A program made the translations under genes and the position numbers. Shown here in pieces: positions 24,733 to 32,845 of a DNA stretch of 49,223 bases. Source of the DNA: Bacteroidales bacterium (GTDB taxonomy: Bacteria; Bacteroidota; Bacteroidia; Bacteroidales; JAFGHD01). Location of the stretch: assembly GCA_016927695.1 (NCBI GenBank), contig JAFGME010000172.1:1-49223 (forward strand). The letters are read 5' to 3'. Positions within the stretch are counted from its first letter, which is position 1. Each line of letters opens with the position of its first letter. The notes beneath the pieces are model-generated. The model saw only the letters and a list, made by a program, of their open reading frames with translations, had not been told where the DNA came from and made no database searches.

Positions 24733-25827
24733 TTAGAGGTATCTGACCGGGTTTACATCGTTTTTTGCCAACCGGACTGCAAAATTAGGAAATTTTTTAA
24801 GAATCACATTTGCAATTAATTCTTTTGCAAAATGTTCTGTTTCATAATGGCCAAGGTCGGCCAGCAGTATTTTCCCTTCGGCCTGGTAAAAATCATGGTA
24901 TTTGATGTCGCCGGTAACGAAAACATCTGCCCCCACCCTTTTAGCGCTCCCGATCAGGAAACTGCCTGAACCCCCGCATACAGCTACTTTCCTGATTTTT
25001 CTGTGCAACAGTGGCGAATGCCTCACCACAGCAGCCCCACTCAGCGTTTTGATCCTTTCCAGAAAACCCTCCTCGCTTTCTTCCTCAGCAAGCAGTCCTG
25101 TCATCCCGCTGCCGGCCCCGGCAAATTCATTTTCCAGGGAATATATATCGTAAGCCACCTCCTCGTATGGGTGCGAAGAAAACAATGCATCCAGCACCCT
25201 GCCCTCAACCCAGAGAGGGTAAATGGTTTCGATGCGCACCTCATTTTCGTAATGCAGTTTTCCCGGAATCCCCACCCAGGGATGGGTTTCGTCTGAACCC
25301 CGGAAAGTGCCCTGTCCGTGTGCGCTAAAACTGCAACTGTCGTAATTGCCTATATGCCCGGCGCCGGCTCTAAAAAGCGCTTCCCTTACCTTTTCCGCTT
25401 CACTCTCGGGGCAAAATGTCACCAGCTTCTTCAGCAATCCCTTTCCCGGAAGGAGAATGCGGCAATCCGTCAGCCCGATCTTTTTACATAAAATGTCGTT
25501 GACCCCCCCGCGTATATTGTCAAGGTTGGTATGTACGGAGTAAAGGCTGACCCCCGATTTTATCGCGCGGATCACTATACGCCCGGTTTCCGTCCTTCCG
25601 GTAAGGGATTTGACCTCTTTGAAAATGACCGGATGGTGTGAAACAATCAGCCTGCAACCCGTCTCTTCCGCTTCTGCTATAACGCTTTCCGTGATATCCA
25701 GTGAAACAAGCACAGCGCCGGTCCCGGCTTCGGGATCTCCCACCTGGAGCCCTGAATTGTCATAGGCTTCCTGCAGTACCGGCGGGGCAAACTGCTCAAT
25801 TACATCAATTATATCCCTGATTTTCAT
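24733..25827 (-). CDS. Nif3-like dinuclear metal centre protein (GTP cyclohydrolase I type 2 family)
   Basis: A 364-aa long-form Nif3/YqfO protein. Metal-site motifs are SHHPVIF near residue 65-71, the VHTNLDN segment, and LGHYETEHFAKE near the C-terminus; between them lies the extra PII-like domain (about 125-235) seen in YqfO of Gram-positives and many Bacteroidota. The family forms a hexameric toroid with two metals per subunit and has no settled reaction; the GTP cyclohydrolase label in databases is not well supported. The longest frame adds 20 residues upstream; ATG 25827 gives MKIRDIIDVIEQFAP, the family's usual start. It heads the run nif3 - zinc ribbon - TPR and is divergent from lpxK. 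Confidence 0.9.
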   Translation of the reverse strand: MKIRDIIDVIEQFAPPVLQEAYDNSGLQVGDPEAGTGAVLVSLDITESVIAEAEETGCRLIVSHHPVIFKEVKSLTGRTETGRIVIRAIKSGVSLYSVHTNLDNIRGGVNDILCKKIGLTDCRILLPGKGLLKKLVTFCPESEAEKVREALFRAGAGHIGNYDSCSFSAHGQGTFRGSDETHPWVGIPGKLHYENEVRIETIYPLWVEGRVLDALFSSHPYEEVAYDIYSLENEFAGAGSGMTGLLAEEESEEGFLERIKTLSGAAVVRHSPLLHRKIRKVAVCGGSGSFLIGSAKRVGADVFVTGDIKYHDFYQAEGKILLADLGHYETEHFAKELIANVILKKFPNFAVRLAKNDVNPVRYL

Positions 25828-25911
25828 ACTGTTATGTATTACAGATCCATCAATCGGCGAAAAATTATCCGGCATTAAGCCTGTCAATGAAAATCTTTAT
25901 ACTTTTAGTTT

Positions 25912-26976
25912 GTGAAATTAGTCAAAATATTATTAGCGCCTCTGGCTGTTCTTTACGGAACCGGGGCATGGTTAAGAAACGTGCTGTTCGACTCAGGCGT
26001 ACTGCCGCAGAAAACCTTCGGCCTGCCTGTCATTTCTGTCGGGAACCTGAACATGGGTGGCACCGGCAAAACGCCGCACGTAAACTATATTGTCAGGCTT
26101 TTGAAAGATGAAAAAAAAACGGCGGTGGTAAGCCGCGGATACAAAAGGAAAAGCAGGGGTTTTGTTCTGGCATCGGAAAACTCAACCGTGGTGGATATCG
26201 GTGACGAACCATTGCAATATAAAAAGCGGTTTCCCGGGATTTCGGTTGCCGTTTGTGAAAAGCGTGCGGAGGGAATCGCCGCTTTGTTAGTTGAGAGACC
26301 TGAAACAGAGGCGGTTATCCTGGATGATGCCTACCAGCACAGGCATGTGAAACCCGGACTTTCGGTGTTGCTAACATGCTACAACGATCTGTATGTCAAC
26401 GACTGCCTCATTCCTGCAGGACGGCTCAGAGAGTTCCGTTGCGGGGCAAAAAGGGCAGACATCATCGTGGTAACAAAAGCCCCCCTTGAACTCACTGATG
26501 AAGAAAGGGTGAAGATCGCCGGACAGATCAGGCCGCGCAGGCGCCAATCTTTGTTTTTTTCCAGCTTTGAATACAGGGGCCTTGAACCCGTGCCGGGCAG
26601 CGGATTTCAGCCGGCCGGAACACATTACGACTCCATCCTAATGGTAACGGGCATTGCCCACCCCCAACCCATGAAAAAACACCTTGAAAGCCATTGTAAT
26701 CATCTGATTCACATTCCCTTCCGTGATCATCACAGGTTTACGCCCGATGACCTTAACAGGATTGAGGCAGGCTTTCTTGCGCTTCCTGCCGGACAAAATG
26801 CAGTCATTACCACGGAAAAGGACGCCATGCGGTTCATGGCCCCGGAACTGTCGGATCTGATCAGACGCCTTCCGCTGGCTTATGTTCCTGTAGAAGTGAA
26901 ATTCAATATAGATGACGAAGAAAAATTCAATAATAAAATAACAGATTATGTTGGAAAAAATCAAAGAAACGGTTGA
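25912..26976 (+). CDS. lpxK: Tetraacyldisaccharide 4'-kinase LpxK
   Basis: A 354-aa inner-membrane kinase of lipid A synthesis that phosphorylates the 4' position of the tetraacyldisaccharide. It has the N-terminal membrane helix (LVKILLAPLAVLYGTGAWL), the P-loop GNLNMGGTGKTPHV, SRGYKRK, GDEP, LDDAYQHR and the C-terminal HHRFTPDD and TTEKDAMR motifs of LpxK. The start is GTG at 25912; the next in-frame starts would cut into the membrane helix. A partial -7 element (TACTTTTA, 7 of 8) overlaps the region just upstream. The last 29 bases overlap the phosphorylase gene in another frame, suggesting translational coupling. A second lipid A gene, lpxH, lies at 37.9 kb. Confidence 0.95.
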   Translation: MKLVKILLAPLAVLYGTGAWLRNVLFDSGVLPQKTFGLPVISVGNLNMGGTGKTPHVNYIVRLLKDEKKTAVVSRGYKRKSRGFVLASENSTVVDIGDEPLQYKKRFPGISVAVCEKRAEGIAALLVERPETEAVILDDAYQHRHVKPGLSVLLTCYNDLYVNDCLIPAGRLREFRCGAKRADIIVVTKAPLELTDEERVKIAGQIRPRRRQSLFFSSFEYRGLEPVPGSGFQPAGTHYDSILMVTGIAHPQPMKKHLESHCNHLIHIPFRDHHRFTPDDLNRIEAGFLALPAGQNAVITTEKDAMRFMAPELSDLIRRLPLAYVPVEVKFNIDDEEKFNNKITDYVGKNQRNG

Positions 26977-27766
26977 TTACATCAGGCAGAGAACAGACGG
27001 TGAGCCGGTGGCGGGAATTGTGCTGGGAACAGGGCTCGGCGGCCTGGTGAATGAGATGGAAATCAAAAATACCCTGCACTACTCAGACATCCCGAACTTT
27101 CCTGTATCCACGGTGAAGGGCCACAAAGGGCAGCTTATTTTCGGCATGCTGGGAGGCAAAAACGTGGTGGCGATGCAGGGGCGTTTTCATTATTATGAAG
27201 GATACAGTATGCAGGAGGTGACTTTCCCGATCAAGGTGATGAAACTTCTGGGCATCAGGCTTCTAATGCTTTCCAATGCTGCCGGAGGGGTTAATCCCGA
27301 TTACAACATCGGCGACATGATGATCATCAGAGACCACATCAACCTCATGGGAAACAACCCCCTTATCGGGAAAAACGACACTTCCCTTGGGCCGCGTTTC
27401 CCTGATATGAGTGAGCCCTATGATAAAAAAATGATACGGCTTGCCGCCAAAATAGCAAGGCATCACGGAATGAAATTTCAGGTTGGAGTGTATGCGGCAG
27501 TGACCGGTCCCACCTTCGAAACGCCGTCAGAGTATAAATACATCCGGATCATCGGGGCCGATGCCGTGGGCATGTCTACTGTTCCGGAAGCCATAGCAGC
27601 GCGGCACATGGACCTTCCCTGCTTTGCCGTATCGGTGATTTCCGACCTGGGTGTAGAGGGGAAAATCGTTGAGATCACCCATGAGGATGTCATTGATGCA
27701 GCCGGTCTTGTGGAACCCAACATGACCCGGCTGATCCGGGAAATGATCGAAACTTCGGATCTGTAA
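26948..27766 (+). CDS. punA: Purine-nucleoside phosphorylase
   Basis: A 272-aa trimeric-type purine nucleoside phosphorylase (PNP/MTAP family), which splits inosine or guanosine with phosphate to give free base and ribose 1-phosphate. Motifs: VLGTGLGGL (phosphate-binding), GHKGQ, QGRFHYYEGY, SNAAGGVNP, GPTFETPSE (base site), and the GADAVGMSTVPE segment. ATG 26948 lies inside the end of lpxK, which runs in a different frame, so translation is probably coupled to it. It acts in the cytoplasm and fits the presence of an extracellular 5'-nucleotidase and a purine-linked yge module in the same window, though they are not in one operon. Confidence 0.95.
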   Translation: MLEKIKETVDYIRQRTDGEPVAGIVLGTGLGGLVNEMEIKNTLHYSDIPNFPVSTVKGHKGQLIFGMLGGKNVVAMQGRFHYYEGYSMQEVTFPIKVMKLLGIRLLMLSNAAGGVNPDYNIGDMMIIRDHINLMGNNPLIGKNDTSLGPRFPDMSEPYDKKMIRLAAKIARHHGMKFQVGVYAAVTGPTFETPSEYKYIRIIGADAVGMSTVPEAIAARHMDLPCFAVSVISDLGVEGKIVEITHEDVIDAAGLVEPNMTRLIREMIETSDL

Positions 27767-27776
27767 ATCAGGCAAT

Positions 27777-28334
27777 TCAACGAAAAGTTTCAAAATCAAG
27801 GACTTTTAGCTGCCATCCTGATTTCCCGGGGCGGATTTTCCTGTGGGTCAACGGTATGATCAGAATGCCTGCGAGGGTGAGCCCTCCGCCCACATAAACG
27901 GTGAATTCGTCAACAACAGGGTATTCATGGTTGATGGCCCGGTTGATCCCGCTGATCAGCAAAAAGGGAATTCCCGCCTTGAGAAAAACCTCCTGCAGGA
28001 AAAGGAATCCCCAGCGCGGCTTCGACACATAATCGATGGCACGGATTGCCACTTCGTATTCCCCGTTGATGATAAGGGAAGAATCGGATATCCATGTGAT
28101 CTTACCCCTGAGCAACCCGGAACTGTCGGCAATTTTCAGCCTGACCGGATCATTGATTTCGTAAAAATAGTGTTTGAACCGGCCGGTGCGCTCCAGTAAA
28201 ATTTTTTTCTGCCCGAAGCCCTGGCCGGGAGTCAGAAAGCCTGAAAGGGTGAGAAGTACAATAAACAATATCCTGAATGAATTGCAGAAGCTCCAAACCT
28301 TACCGGCTATTGCTGATGTGTTATTGTCACTCAT
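27777..28334 (-). CDS. Conserved membrane-associated protein, unknown function
   Basis: A 185-aa protein. A hydrophobic segment at about residues 20-42 could be a signal peptide or anchor. A small beta-domain follows (YFYEINDPVRLKIADSSGLLRGKITWISDSSLIIN), which reads like an SH3-like or SLT-type barrel of a Bacteroidota hypothetical family. Two hydrophobic stretches lie at about 113-128 and 145-162. No catalytic motif is seen. It converges on the purine phosphorylase gene with a gap of 10 nt. The relation to a named family is not known to me. Confidence 0.65.
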   Translation of the reverse strand: MSDNNTSAIAGKVWSFCNSFRILFIVLLTLSGFLTPGQGFGQKKILLERTGRFKHYFYEINDPVRLKIADSSGLLRGKITWISDSSLIINGEYEVAIRAIDYVSKPRWGFLFLQEVFLKAGIPFLLISGINRAINHEYPVVDEFTVYVGGGLTLAGILIIPLTHRKIRPGKSGWQLKVLDFETFR

Positions 28335-28354
28335 ATAATTATGCTTTGTTTAAA

Positions 28355-28371
28355 TAATCCCAAAGGGATTA
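28355..28371. repeat. REP-like hairpin 1 beside the RAYT relic
   Basis: TAATCCCAAAGGGATTA: perfect 7-nt arms around AAA. It lies just past the end of the RAYT relic. Confidence 0.5.
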
Positions 28372-28629
28372 AACCTTTATAGAAATAAATCCGTAAATAA
28401 ACCGCGATGCCGAAGGCATCGAACTATATTTTTTTAGAAAGCCGATATATTCATCAAGGAAATGTACATGGTCAGGCATACCGTTTATAGCGGGCATTTT
28501 TTGTTCTTTGTTTTGAACAATACCCGTAAGGTATTTATGCAGACGTTCTTCCCATTGGGGAAGGATAAGGCTCTCTCTGCCCATCACGGCAAACACGGTT
28601 TGTATGTAAATTTGAGTATAGGTTGACAT
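28369..28629 (-). pseudogene. REP-associated tyrosine transposase (RAYT, IS200-like), inactivated by internal deletion
   Basis: The frame gives 86 residues from ATG 28629. The N-terminal half (STYTQIYIQTVFAV, WEERLHKYLTGIVQNK, INGMPDHVHF) is a clear Y1/RAYT transposase with the HUH motif HVH. Right after it the sequence jumps to FLDEYIGFLKKY, which in complete family members (about 150 aa) sits near the C-terminus. Some 55-60 codons between them, which would carry the catalytic tyrosine, are missing, but the frame is kept. The C-terminal SMPSAS is encoded by a REP hairpin. The protein cannot be an active transposase. Three short hairpins surround or overlap it, the usual company of RAYT genes. 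A -7 element TATCTTTG lies upstream on the same strand. Confidence 0.75.
28405..28421. repeat. REP-like hairpin 2 inside the RAYT relic
   Basis: CGATGCCGAAGGCATCG: perfect 7-nt arms around GAA. It is translated as part of the C-terminus of the relic. Confidence 0.55.
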
Positions 28630-28647
28630 AATCATGTAATGATGTTC

Positions 28648-28662
28648 GACTCCTTTGGAGTC
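28648..28662. repeat. REP-like hairpin 3 in the leader of the RAYT relic
   Basis: GACTCCTTTGGAGTC: perfect 6-nt arms around TTT. It lies between the -7 element at 28701-28708 and the relic's start codon. Confidence 0.5.
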
Positions 28663-28700
28663 AGTTTGTTGCTACTGTTTCCTACAGGTGGCGGCAAATG

Positions 28701-28708
28701 CAAAGATA
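28701..28708 (-). promoter_or_regulatory. Bacteroidota -7 element for the RAYT relic
   Basis: Minus-strand TATCTTTG, an exact TAnnTTTG match about 70 nt upstream of the relic's start. No well-placed -33 box. Confidence 0.4.
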
Positions 28709-28715
28709 AAGGGAT

Positions 28716-28747
28716 TTTGCAGCAATGCATAACAATCCGTAACTTTG
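28716..28747 (+). promoter_or_regulatory. Bacteroidota promoter with no gene directly downstream
   Basis: TTTG (28716-28719), a 20-nt spacer and TAACTTTG (28740-28747) make a complete -33/-7 pair on the plus strand. Transcription would start near 28754 and run into the gene-free left flank of the defence island. It may be a promoter cut off from its original gene by the insertion. Confidence 0.5.
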
Positions 28748-28753
28748 AAGCCT

Positions 28754-28980
28754 CAATAAATCAAGTGTTACAGGCAAGCGTAGGACGACCGTGCAACCTT
28801 GACAATTCCGACTAAAAATAGGGCGACATTGCAACCAAAAAAGTAAGCGGACTTTGACATGGCAGACAGTTCATTGCATCTTGACACAGACCGACCTTGC
28901 CGACACTCAAGCCGACCCAAGAGTTTTTAAAATTTTTCCCACCGCACATTTAAAAAAATAAGCCCACCCGCATTTGGCAC
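28754..28980. other. Left flank of the defence island, no gene seen
   Basis: No supported open frame. It is rich in repeated words such as CTTGACA, GCCGAC and CGACATTGCAACC, and near 28937-28985 has two copies of CCCAC(C)CGCA followed by GCACATTT-like sequence. Similar words (CCTTGACAATGAC, GCCGACAAG, CCCACAGTTCCAAGCACATTT) occur in the right flank at 36980-37222, so both edges may derive from one kind of element. Confidence 0.4.
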
Positions 28981-28982
28981 AT

Positions 28983-29016
28983 TTTGTATAGGATTCAGAA
29001 ATAATACTTACATTTG
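28983..29016 (+). promoter_or_regulatory. Promoter of the defence operon
   Basis: TTTG (28983-28986), a 22-nt spacer and TACATTTG (29009-29016), an exact TAnnTTTG match. Transcription would start about 29 nt before the TTG start at 29052. A tandem repeat that may be an operator overlaps the -7 element. Confidence 0.55.
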
Positions 29017-29030
29017 ACAAAATTTGACAA
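29012..29030 (+). promoter_or_regulatory. Tandem ATTTGACAA repeat, operator candidate for the XRE regulator
   Basis: ATTTGACAA occurs at 29012-29020 and 29022-29030, a 10-nt period, one helical turn. It covers the -7 element and the expected start of transcription. This is where a small XRE regulator would bind to repress its own operon. Binding is inferred. Confidence 0.5.
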
Positions 29031-29051
29031 GCCAAACTAAATACTAATAAG

Positions 29052-29339
29052 TTGAGCCATTTAGGACAGAAAATCAGAGAACTGAGAGAGAAGCAAAACC
29101 TTCTCTTGCGACAGGTTGCAGCACAGCTTGAAGTTGACACTGCTTTAATGAGTAAGATTGAACGAGGAGAGCGAAATGCTTCAAAACAGCAGGTTATTAA
29201 AATTGCCAAATTTCTAAAAGCAAACGAGGAGGAACTATTAACTCTTTGGCTGGCTGACAGAATTGAATCAACAATAGTAGAAGAACCAAAAATTGCTTAT
29301 GGGGCAATGAAAATTGCCAATAGAAAATTAATTAAATGA
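29052..29339 (+). CDS. XRE-family transcriptional regulator
   Basis: A 95-aa helix-turn-helix protein. The HTH_3 domain covers about residues 5-60 (GQKIRELREKQNLLLRQVAAQ, then ALMSKIERGERNASKQQVIKIAKFL), followed by a short tail. Its size and position resemble the controller (C) proteins of restriction-modification loci. The start is TTG at 29052; no ATG fits, since this residue opens the conserved SHLGQKIREL. The gene overlaps the helicase gene by ATGA (29336-29339). It probably regulates the operon through the ATTTGACAA tandem repeat upstream. Confidence 0.88.
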   Translation: MSHLGQKIRELREKQNLLLRQVAAQLEVDTALMSKIERGERNASKQQVIKIAKFLKANEEELLTLWLADRIESTIVEEPKIAYGAMKIANRKLIK

Positions 29340-32300
29340 AAAAGGGAATAAAACTCATAGACAATTCCTCAAACGAATATCAGCTTGGAAGCGTGCTGAA
29401 AGAGTTGATTAACGACAATTCTTATTCTCAAATTTCCGTTGCAACTGGTTATTGGGATTTGCCAGGAATGGTTGAAATACTTCCTGAACTTGCTCAGTTT
29501 TTAGAAAGGGAAAATATTTCTTTTCGTTTGTTGCTTGGCGAAGAACCATCAGTGAAAGCATATCAGGTAAAGAAACCTGCACAACAAGACCCCGACTTTC
29601 CTGAAAAGTATTTGAAGAAAGATTTAGAGGACTTGCAACTAAAAGAGGAATTTCAAAAAGTTGCTGACTTGTTGGGTAAATATATGAATGAAACCAACAC
29701 AGGAAAAATTCAAATCAAAGTTTACAAAAAAAACTTCCTTCATGCTAAGTGCTACATTTTTGGAACTGATTCCGAAAATGCCGTTGGCATTATTGGCAGT
29801 TCCAATTTCACTAAGCAGGGAATGTTTGGTAATCTTGAATTGAATCAGTTTGAGGACAACAATGCAACTGTAAATTTTCTTCGTAAAAATTTGACACAAC
29901 ATCCTTCACATCGAACATGGTTTGAAGAACTTTGGAATGATAGTGTTGACTGGTCAAAAACTTTTAAAGAAGAAATTTTAGAATTGAGCAAGCACGGTGG
30001 AATTTGTTTTAGTGCATATGAAATGTATATACATGCTCTGTATCGCATTTACGGACAGGACTTACTAGATGAGAAAGAAAACAAAGTTGATATTGACGAC
30101 CCGACATCGGGCAAACCGCAACTGCTGAAATTTCAAATTCAAAATGCAAACAGTTTAATAAAGAAGTTGGAAAGACAAGGTGTCGCCATGCTATCCGATT
30201 CTGTTGGTTTGGGAAAAACTTACACTGCTATTAAAGTGATTGAGTATTACATGTTCAATCCTGCAAAAATGCAAAGGGTTGTTATTGTTGCACCAGCAGG
30301 TCTTAGAAGCCAGTGGGAAAAAGCATTTGATGATTTTAAATTTCCATTTCCACCGCAAATTCTTTCTCTACAAGACACAAATCGAGTGAAAGATGTAAGA
30401 GAAAACTTCAAATCTACAGCAGTTGGACTTTTTGTTTTTGATGAAAGTCATAACCTTAGAAATGATGCTGGCGAACGTTGGAAAATCTTTACAGAATGGA
30501 GAATGGAAAATGCGAATGCAAAAACATTGCTCGTTACAGCTACCCCCATAAACAACCAGTTATCCGATTTGACAAGGCAGATTGAAATGGCTTCTGGTGG
30601 TGATTTGGCAAGACTTGGCAGGTTTTATGACCGCATCAGACAAAAATATTTTACACTGAAAGAACGGTTGGAACTTTTGCAAACCGACATGAGAAAACAA
30701 ATTCATGATAGCGGTTTCATCAATTACCAGCAAATCAAAGAACAACTTACGCCGTTGCTCAATCGCTTTATTGTAAGACGAACACGGCAGGGAATTGAAA
30801 AAGAATATCCCGATGGTTTGGAGATAAACGGCAAACTGCAAAAGTTTCCGAAATCCTATCCTGAAAATTTGGAGTATGAGGTTCCGAATCAGTATAAAAC
30901 ACTATTGCTGAAAAGTGCAGAGCAAAACGCAGAGTTGACAAGAGCATTCAATTATGTGATAAACAGTTTGGCAGAGTTGGAATATTTAGCCCATCCGCTC
31001 GACCTGTTTGAACATTACACCGAAAGAGATAAACCAATTCAATCATCTCTTGAAATTATTTACACTGCTTTATTGAGTTTAGGTTTTCCCTGCTACCGAT
31101 ACAATATTTACCGCCATGCTTACTACGGAAGAAAGAGAGGTGAATTAGAATTGAACGCAGACGAAAACCGTGAGTTGAGCAGACAAATTGGTATATACGG
31201 AATTTTTAGAACAGTATTTTTAAAACGGCTTGAATCTTCTCTTTACTCCATCAATAAATCAATTGACAGTTACGAAAGAAAGTTGAAGGACTTTCAGGAG
31301 AAGTTGGAGAAATACAATAAAATTATTTCCGTAAAAAATATTTCTGCTTTGAATAAAGCCATTGATGCTTACAACGAACAGAACTCAGACGAAGATGAAT
31401 TGGATTTTGACATAGAAAGTTTTGAGCAGACAGAAGAAGAATTTTCAACCATCATTGCAGACGAAGGAATTTTCAATGTAGAGCAATTGAAAGCAGACAT
31501 TAAGAAAGACCTTTCTGTTGTTGGCATTTTGAAACAGCAACTTGCGTTACTGCTAAAGAAGGATGATAAAATTCAAGTATTGGCAAAACACTTAAATCAG
31601 AATGAGGACAGAAAAGTTTTGGTGTTCACCTACTTTGCCGATTCACTGAAATATTTGGAAGCTAATCTTCCGCAGTATTTGGTGAAGAAAAAAAATATTG
31701 AATTTGCATTGGGTTCAAAAGGTGAGATTGAAGATTATGCAAAACGCTTTGCACCCGTTTCAAAAAAATACAATCTGAAAGACGGAGAAAAAGAAATTGA
31801 TTTTCTGATTGCCACTGACAAACTTTCGGAAGGACAAAACTTGCAGGATTGCGGAATGATTGTGAATTATGATTTGCATTGGAATCCAGTTCGCATGATA
31901 CAACGCAACGGAAGAATAAACCGTTTGGGAACAGTTCACGAAGAAATTTTTATTTACAATTTCAGACCCGAAGAACAGTTGGAAAATTATTTGCAGTTGG
32001 TGAGAAAACTGCAAGCCAAAATTGATTTGATACGCTACACAGTTGGAACAGACCAATCTATTTTGGATGAAGACCCGACACCGCAAGATTTTACCGAAGA
32101 CCTTTACAGCCGTGATGAAAAGAAACGCCTGGCAGCGTTTCAAAAAATATTTGAAACATCTGAATTGCTTGCAGCAGAAGATTTATTTATGGATGACCTC
32201 AGGGCTTTTGACCGCAACGAAGTTTTCACTTCGGACTACAAAGAGCAAATAAAAAATTTGCCGAAAGGAAAATGGGGCAAAGTGCAAATGCGAAAGGAAG

Positions 32301-32845
32301 ATGATGACTTTGTTCACCTTGCACACCTAGCCGCAGGTGAAGATGCAACTTTTGAAGCAGGTTATTTTGTTGCGTTCAGCAAAGACAAAATCGGTGAACT
32401 CTATACAAACGCAGAAGGACTATTATCTATCAAGGCAACAAGTGAACAGAATGAACGCTTTGCCGACAAGTTTAAAAATAAACCTGAAACCGAAGCATAC
32501 ATTTTAGATTTCATTGACCGTTACCAATTTTCAGAAGAAGAATTTCAGGTGCGATACAACCAACCACAACAGGCAGCTATCGCATTTCTGAAAAACAAAA
32601 TGATAGAATACTTGTATCCGTTTGCAGAAATTGATAAAGTGGAAAACTGTATTAATCATTCACAAAACGCGTATATCAACAAAGAAAGCATGAAATTGGT
32701 AAGGATAATAAACCGCCTTATTCGCAGAAATGCACATGTGAGCACTGAAATAATCGAACAATTTATTTCTTTGGCCAATCAATACAAACCCGAAGAAAAA
32801 ACAGAGAAAGCACCACTAAGTGAAATTTTACAAATATTTGCATGA
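29336..32845 (+). CDS. PLD-domain / SNF2-type helicase fusion, defence effector candidate
   Basis: 1169 aa. Residues about 1-200 are a phospholipase-D-like nuclease fold with HAKCYIF (about 134-140) and GSSNFTKQG (about 154); the usual Asp of HxKxxxxD is not at its normal spacing. Then a superfamily 2 helicase of SNF2 type: motif I SVGLGKT (about 289-295), II DESH (about 368), III TATPINN (about 401), V IATDKLSEGQNLQ (about 825) and VI QRNGRINRLG (about 855). A long charged, helix-rich insert lies between the two lobes (about 640-760), and a C-terminal extension reaches 1169. It overlaps the XRE gene before it and the methyltransferase gene after it by ATGA. Stand-alone SNF2 and PLD proteins both occur in DISARM; here they are one chain. 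I infer an ATP-driven nuclease or translocase that acts on unmodified DNA. Confidence 0.87.
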   Translation: MKKGIKLIDNSSNEYQLGSVLKELINDNSYSQISVATGYWDLPGMVEILPELAQFLERENISFRLLLGEEPSVKAYQVKKPAQQDPDFPEKYLKKDLEDLQLKEEFQKVADLLGKYMNETNTGKIQIKVYKKNFLHAKCYIFGTDSENAVGIIGSSNFTKQGMFGNLELNQFEDNNATVNFLRKNLTQHPSHRTWFEELWNDSVDWSKTFKEEILELSKHGGICFSAYEMYIHALYRIYGQDLLDEKENKVDIDDPTSGKPQLLKFQIQNANSLIKKLERQGVAMLSDSVGLGKTYTAIKVIEYYMFNPAKMQRVVIVAPAGLRSQWEKAFDDFKFPFPPQILSLQDTNRVKDVRENFKSTAVGLFVFDESHNLRNDAGERWKIFTEWRMENANAKTLLVTATPINNQLSDLTRQIEMASGGDLARLGRFYDRIRQKYFTLKERLELLQTDMRKQIHDSGFINYQQIKEQLTPLLNRFIVRRTRQGIEKEYPDGLEINGKLQKFPKSYPENLEYEVPNQYKTLLLKSAEQNAELTRAFNYVINSLAELEYLAHPLDLFEHYTERDKPIQSSLEIIYTALLSLGFPCYRYNIYRHAYYGRKRGELELNADENRELSRQIGIYGIFRTVFLKRLESSLYSINKSIDSYERKLKDFQEKLEKYNKIISVKNISALNKAIDAYNEQNSDEDELDFDIESFEQTEEEFSTIIADEGIFNVEQLKADIKKDLSVVGILKQQLALLLKKDDKIQVLAKHLNQNEDRKVLVFTYFADSLKYLEANLPQYLVKKKNIEFALGSKGEIEDYAKRFAPVSKKYNLKDGEKEIDFLIATDKLSEGQNLQDCGMIVNYDLHWNPVRMIQRNGRINRLGTVHEEIFIYNFRPEEQLENYLQLVRKLQAKIDLIRYTVGTDQSILDEDPTPQDFTEDLYSRDEKKRLAAFQKIFETSELLAAEDLFMDDLRAFDRNEVFTSDYKEQIKNLPKGKWGKVQMRKEDDDFVHLAHLAAGEDATFEAGYFVAFSKDKIGELYTNAEGLLSIKATSEQNERFADKFKNKPETEAYILDFIDRYQFSEEEFQVRYNQPQQAAIAFLKNKMIEYLYPFAEIDKVENCINHSQNAYINKESMKLVRIINRLIRRNAHVSTEIIEQFISLANQYKPEEKTEKAPLSEILQIFA

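Noticed and set aside
28769-29050. Hidden RNA gene downstream of the orphan promoter
   Set aside because: No stable stem-loop series or terminator was seen by eye; kept only as an open question in the findings.
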